The notes under the pieces are model-generated. The model did not search any database and was not told the DNA's origin. It worked only from the letters and a program-made list of their open reading frames with translations. This document shows positions 61,073 through 64,000 of a DNA stretch of 64,000 nt, piece after piece. Origin of the DNA: Plantago major (taxonomy: Eukaryota > Streptophyta > Magnoliopsida > Lamiales > Plantaginaceae); contig CM048841.1 of assembly GCA_026545765.1 (NCBI GenBank), forward strand, positions 93,515,352 through 93,579,351. The letters run 5' to 3'. The number at the start of each line of letters is the position of its first letter. Within the stretch, counting starts at the first letter, position 1. Made by a program: the position numbers and the translations under genes.

Positions 61073-61237
61073 GTAAGTTTCCACTAATAATGTGTTAATT
61101 AACACTCACATTTTGTCATATGAATTCGTTAAAAGCTAATCATCACACTAAGTACGTTCATGCATGTTTAACTATGGTACGTATATCTTTTATTACCTTA
61201 CAAGAAACTAAGTCAATTTCACCATTGTTTCATGCAG
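61073..61237 (+). other. 3' UTR intron of the extensin gene
   Basis: A GTAAGTTT donor lies 34 bases after the stop codon, and an acceptor TTTCATGCAG ends at 61237. Several plant extensin genes are known to carry an intron in the 3' UTR. The junction is close enough to the stop to avoid nonsense-mediated decay. Confidence 0.65.
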
Positions 61238-63288
61238 GGAAATTAAAGTGCTCTTCTGCAACTAAATAAAGTGGGAAGCCTGAAAGACAAGTGATCATAT
61301 ATAAGATTTGGATAAAGAATAAGTTGAGAGACAATTAAGTTGTATTCCTCATTGTGTCGTCTTATGTTTAGATGTAATAGTTGGTGTAATTTTCTCTATA
61401 TTAATTTCACATTTGAAATTATGAGAGATATGTGTGTTATAAATTCGACTTTACACAAAGGTTGGAAGACAGTTAAGTTACCGTTAACTTATTTTTAAAT
61501 TACACCAAAATCTTTGAAAAAACTTGTACTCGCCACCAGAACCTTTCTATATAATAATAATTATTACTTTTTTGAAAAATTTATAATTTTATTCCAATCA
61601 AAAGAATACAAGAAGTGTTCCGGAACAAGGATTACAATGCGAGTCACAAACCAACAACGGCACTTTACTTTACAACCACAAATGCTAAACCTCATATCCC
61701 ATATAATTATTGTTAATGTTGTCGTCGCCGTCGTCGTTATTGTTATTATTATGCATTGAACTTAATATAAACATAATACACTAGTGTATTTTGTCTACCA
61801 ATATAAACAATATTAACGAGCATCCATTAAACTTAATATAAACAATATTAACGAGCATTCATTAAACTTAAAATAGAATAATCAACTCTTATCACTCACT
61901 CCATAAACATGATACACTAGTGTATTTTGTCTACCAAACACACTTTCTTCCTTTGTTTGCTAAATATAACAATAATTTTCTTTTATGATAAATATATCAA
62001 TAATATACTGCATAATTATATGGTGAATGTCAAATTCTAGAGTACACGGATAATAAATGACAAAATTTATTAGTATAGCATTCATATGTTTTCTTCTATC
62101 TATAAAACTAAGTGTTCGAACTCTCTTAACATTCTATCCCTCCTAGTTGCTTCAATAAAATTACAAAAAGCACCAAATTATATATATGTTCCATATATAT
62201 AGCTTTTTTTGTTTTTTTTTTAGATTCAAACGCATAAAGATACACAATTGGCATAGGCACATATGCAGTGCCTTAAATCTCTATACTGAACTAACAAATT
62301 CTACGAAGAATTTGATTGTAAAAAGCAAAAGTCACGCCGAATATGATGCATAATCCAACCACCACTAGACCAGCAACCCTAAACAATTCATGCGAACATA
62401 TATTTTAATAAATCAAACCAGTCAAGAAAGGTTCTGGCGTGATTTAAAAAACTGGAGAAATTTTTTGGTAGCGGGTGTAAATTTTTAAAAAGGTAGTGTG
62501 ATTTAAAATACAAATTTAACGGCCGTCAATTTTTAGTGTAACGTTAAAATTTTACTTTTTTTCCCTCAAATCTTAATGTCAAAAATCATACATGTGGTAT
62601 TTACTTTCAGTTTATTGGCCCTTTGTATTACCCATGAATAATTTGGATTAATTATATGTGTGCCATTGCTAGGATGCAAATATAACATGCATGCTTCATG
62701 GATTTTAATGAAACACTTGATCGGTCCACTTCGAATTGGGCTAGAGAGCGTAGACAGGGCAACACCTTGCACCAGATTTGGGGGAAATGCTATGATCTGG
62801 CCCATATAATTTTGTTAATATACCAAAATCTAAAATAGATAATACCTACTATATGTTCTGGAACAATATGCTTTTACGGGCAACAACTTCAGGACCAAAT
62901 GATTTTTGAATAAAATAATGTAAGTTTCTAGAATAAATTAATTTGTAACGAGGAGGTACTATAGATTTTCATGATTTTTGAATATTCTAATCCTATAGTG
63001 GAAGATTTTGTAAAAAACGAAAACAAAACCTTTAATTGTTCTGGACGTCAAAAGTCAAAACGGGAGTGCCTTGTTTTTGGAACAGAAGAAGTACAAAATA
63101 GCCAGATGTATTCTCTAAACATGATAATGCAAGTAGAATTTCATTAGAATTTATGATTAATATAATTATGTATCTTCTCATATTTTATTTCTTTTAGAGT
63201 TCTAAAATACCTAAACTACGTAGTTAAGTATCTAGTATAAATAGATTGTCACGATCGGTTAACCCCTATTATCATAGTTGAAGTAAAG
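61238..63288. other. Intergenic DNA downstream of the extensin gene
   Basis: The first about 200 bases are likely the extensin 3' UTR. No gene follows. The open frames at 61514-61759 and 62566-62805 have no family features. A possible decayed Stowaway end (GGAACAGAAGAAGTA) lies near 63078-63092. Confidence 0.45.
61772..61937 (+). repeat. Direct repeats holding a 14-bp palindrome
   Basis: ACAT-ATACACTAGTGTATTTTG, continuing TCTACCA, occurs at 61771-61800 and again at about 61908-61936, an offset of 136. Each copy contains the perfect palindrome ATACACTAGTGTAT. Between them AACAATATTAACGAGCAT is itself duplicated in tandem at an offset of about 40. Confidence 0.85.
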
Positions 63289-63523
63289 AGTAAGTCTCTT
63301 GAGAGACGATATCTAAATAATTTATCTAAAAACGGACTTATATTGGCAATAAAATCATCGATGTTATTAATCAAAACACTTATCTTTTCAACGTTGATGT
63401 TTTTTCTAATACAATAAGATTTATTTTGTTAACAATATAGACGTTTTTAATTAATAATATACATAGTTTTATTAATAATATAGGCCGTCTCTATCTAGAT
63501 ACCGTCTCTCGTGAGACTTTGTG
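63289..63523. mobile_element. MITE with imperfect terminal inverted repeats
   Basis: The left end GTAAGTCTCTTGAGAGACGA-TATCT pairs with the right end, whose reverse complement reads AAAGTCTCACGAGAGACGG-TATCT. The interior is AT-rich with repeated TTAATAATATA words. The target duplication is not clear. Confidence 0.6.
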
Positions 63524-63829
63524 AATGAATTTTTCCATCGAAATCGTGTGTTCCCTACCCTTTTGTTGTGCAAAATCCATTTAAACAGATCATGTATGAA
63601 ATCGCACCAGTTACACTTATACATCGGTGATCGTTAATTCATGGCGATTTGCTTAATATAATTCGTTTCATGGTTTTCAACACTATCATTAATTACATGT
63701 ACGGAGCATTGTACATGTATTGGTACACTGATACTTATGACTTCAAATTCCTGGGTTGACTTCAAATGCAGCGAGTTTTAGTTGAATAATTTTATTTTAT
63801 TCTTTAGGAAAATGCATAGAGGAATTTAG

Positions 63830-63830
<1 letters not shown>

Positions 63831-63879
<49 letters not shown>
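63831..63879. repeat. (TA)n microsatellite, about 49 bp
   Basis: A long uninterrupted TA run near the window end. The next 120 bases hold no gene that I can recognise. Confidence 0.95.
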
Positions 63880-63881
<2 letters not shown>

Positions 63882-64000
63882 GGTATAGGCGGATTTTAGC
63901 GGTTTTCGTTAACCATAAACATGCATAATTTATATGTAACATAACTAAAAATTTGTAAGAAGATACTTACCATATGAGTGTATGAATAGCAGATGCAGTA

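Noticed and set aside
60224..61105. Long minus-strand open frames rich in Val, Glu and Thr opposite the extensin
   Set aside because: They are the antisense of the CCA/CCT proline repeats. The lack of stop codons is a by-product of codon bias in the extensin.
1..64000. CRISPR arrays, rRNA genes, intact tRNA genes and viral genes
   Set aside because: I looked for each and saw none. Tandem repeats in the window are microsatellites, minisatellites or duplications, not spaced repeats.

Overview
This window is nuclear DNA of a flowering plant, a core eudicot. Genes are interrupted by many short AT-rich introns. The families present are plant-specific: F-box/FBA, ROH1/DUF793, RZ-1, IDA-like peptide, PRAF, nuclear speckle RNA-binding protein and extensin. 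Intergenic DNA is AT-rich and full of LTR, hAT and Stowaway remnants. The sequence does not fix the species. No prokaryotic or viral genes, CRISPR arrays or operons are present.

Layout. 1-3.4 kb: an intronless F-box gene (+) converges on a two-exon HSP20-domain gene with a C-terminal membrane anchor (-), of the RESTRICTED TEV MOVEMENT 2 type. 7.2-8.3 kb: an intronless ROH1-like gene (-). 8.6-16.2 kb: a gene-poor stretch with small MITEs, a 1.05-kb copia-type solo LTR and an hAT element carrying a nested Stowaway-like element. 16.2-24.3 kb: a head-to-head pair, a 13-exon WD40-like gene (-) and an RZ-1A-type RNA-binding protein gene (+) with introns in both UTRs. 26.7 kb: a small IDA-like secreted peptide gene (+). 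29.2-36.0 kb: a nine-exon PRAF gene (PH-RCC1-FYVE-BRX, -). 41.2-44.7 kb: a six-exon nuclear speckle RRM gene (+). 44.7-59.8 kb: a 15-kb repeat-rich interval with three hAT elements, a 2.2-kb Ty3/gypsy-type solo LTR, a foldback element and local duplications. 59.8-61.2 kb: an extensin gene (+) with a 3' UTR intron. 61.3-64 kb: repeats only.

The genes do not form one pathway. The most informative context is gene order: IDA-like, PRAF, nuclear speckle RRM and extensin are neighbours here, as I recall IDL5, PRAF1, NSRa and an extensin being on Arabidopsis chromosome 1 (about At1g76930-At1g76952). This looks like conserved eudicot microsynteny expanded by transposons. I traced the four spliced genes exon by exon and every junction keeps frame. 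I did not find an obviously new biological system. The points most worth checking are the microsynteny, the set of hAT elements with 8-bp target duplications, the GC-AG intron in the WD40 gene, and introns placed at or just after stop codons.
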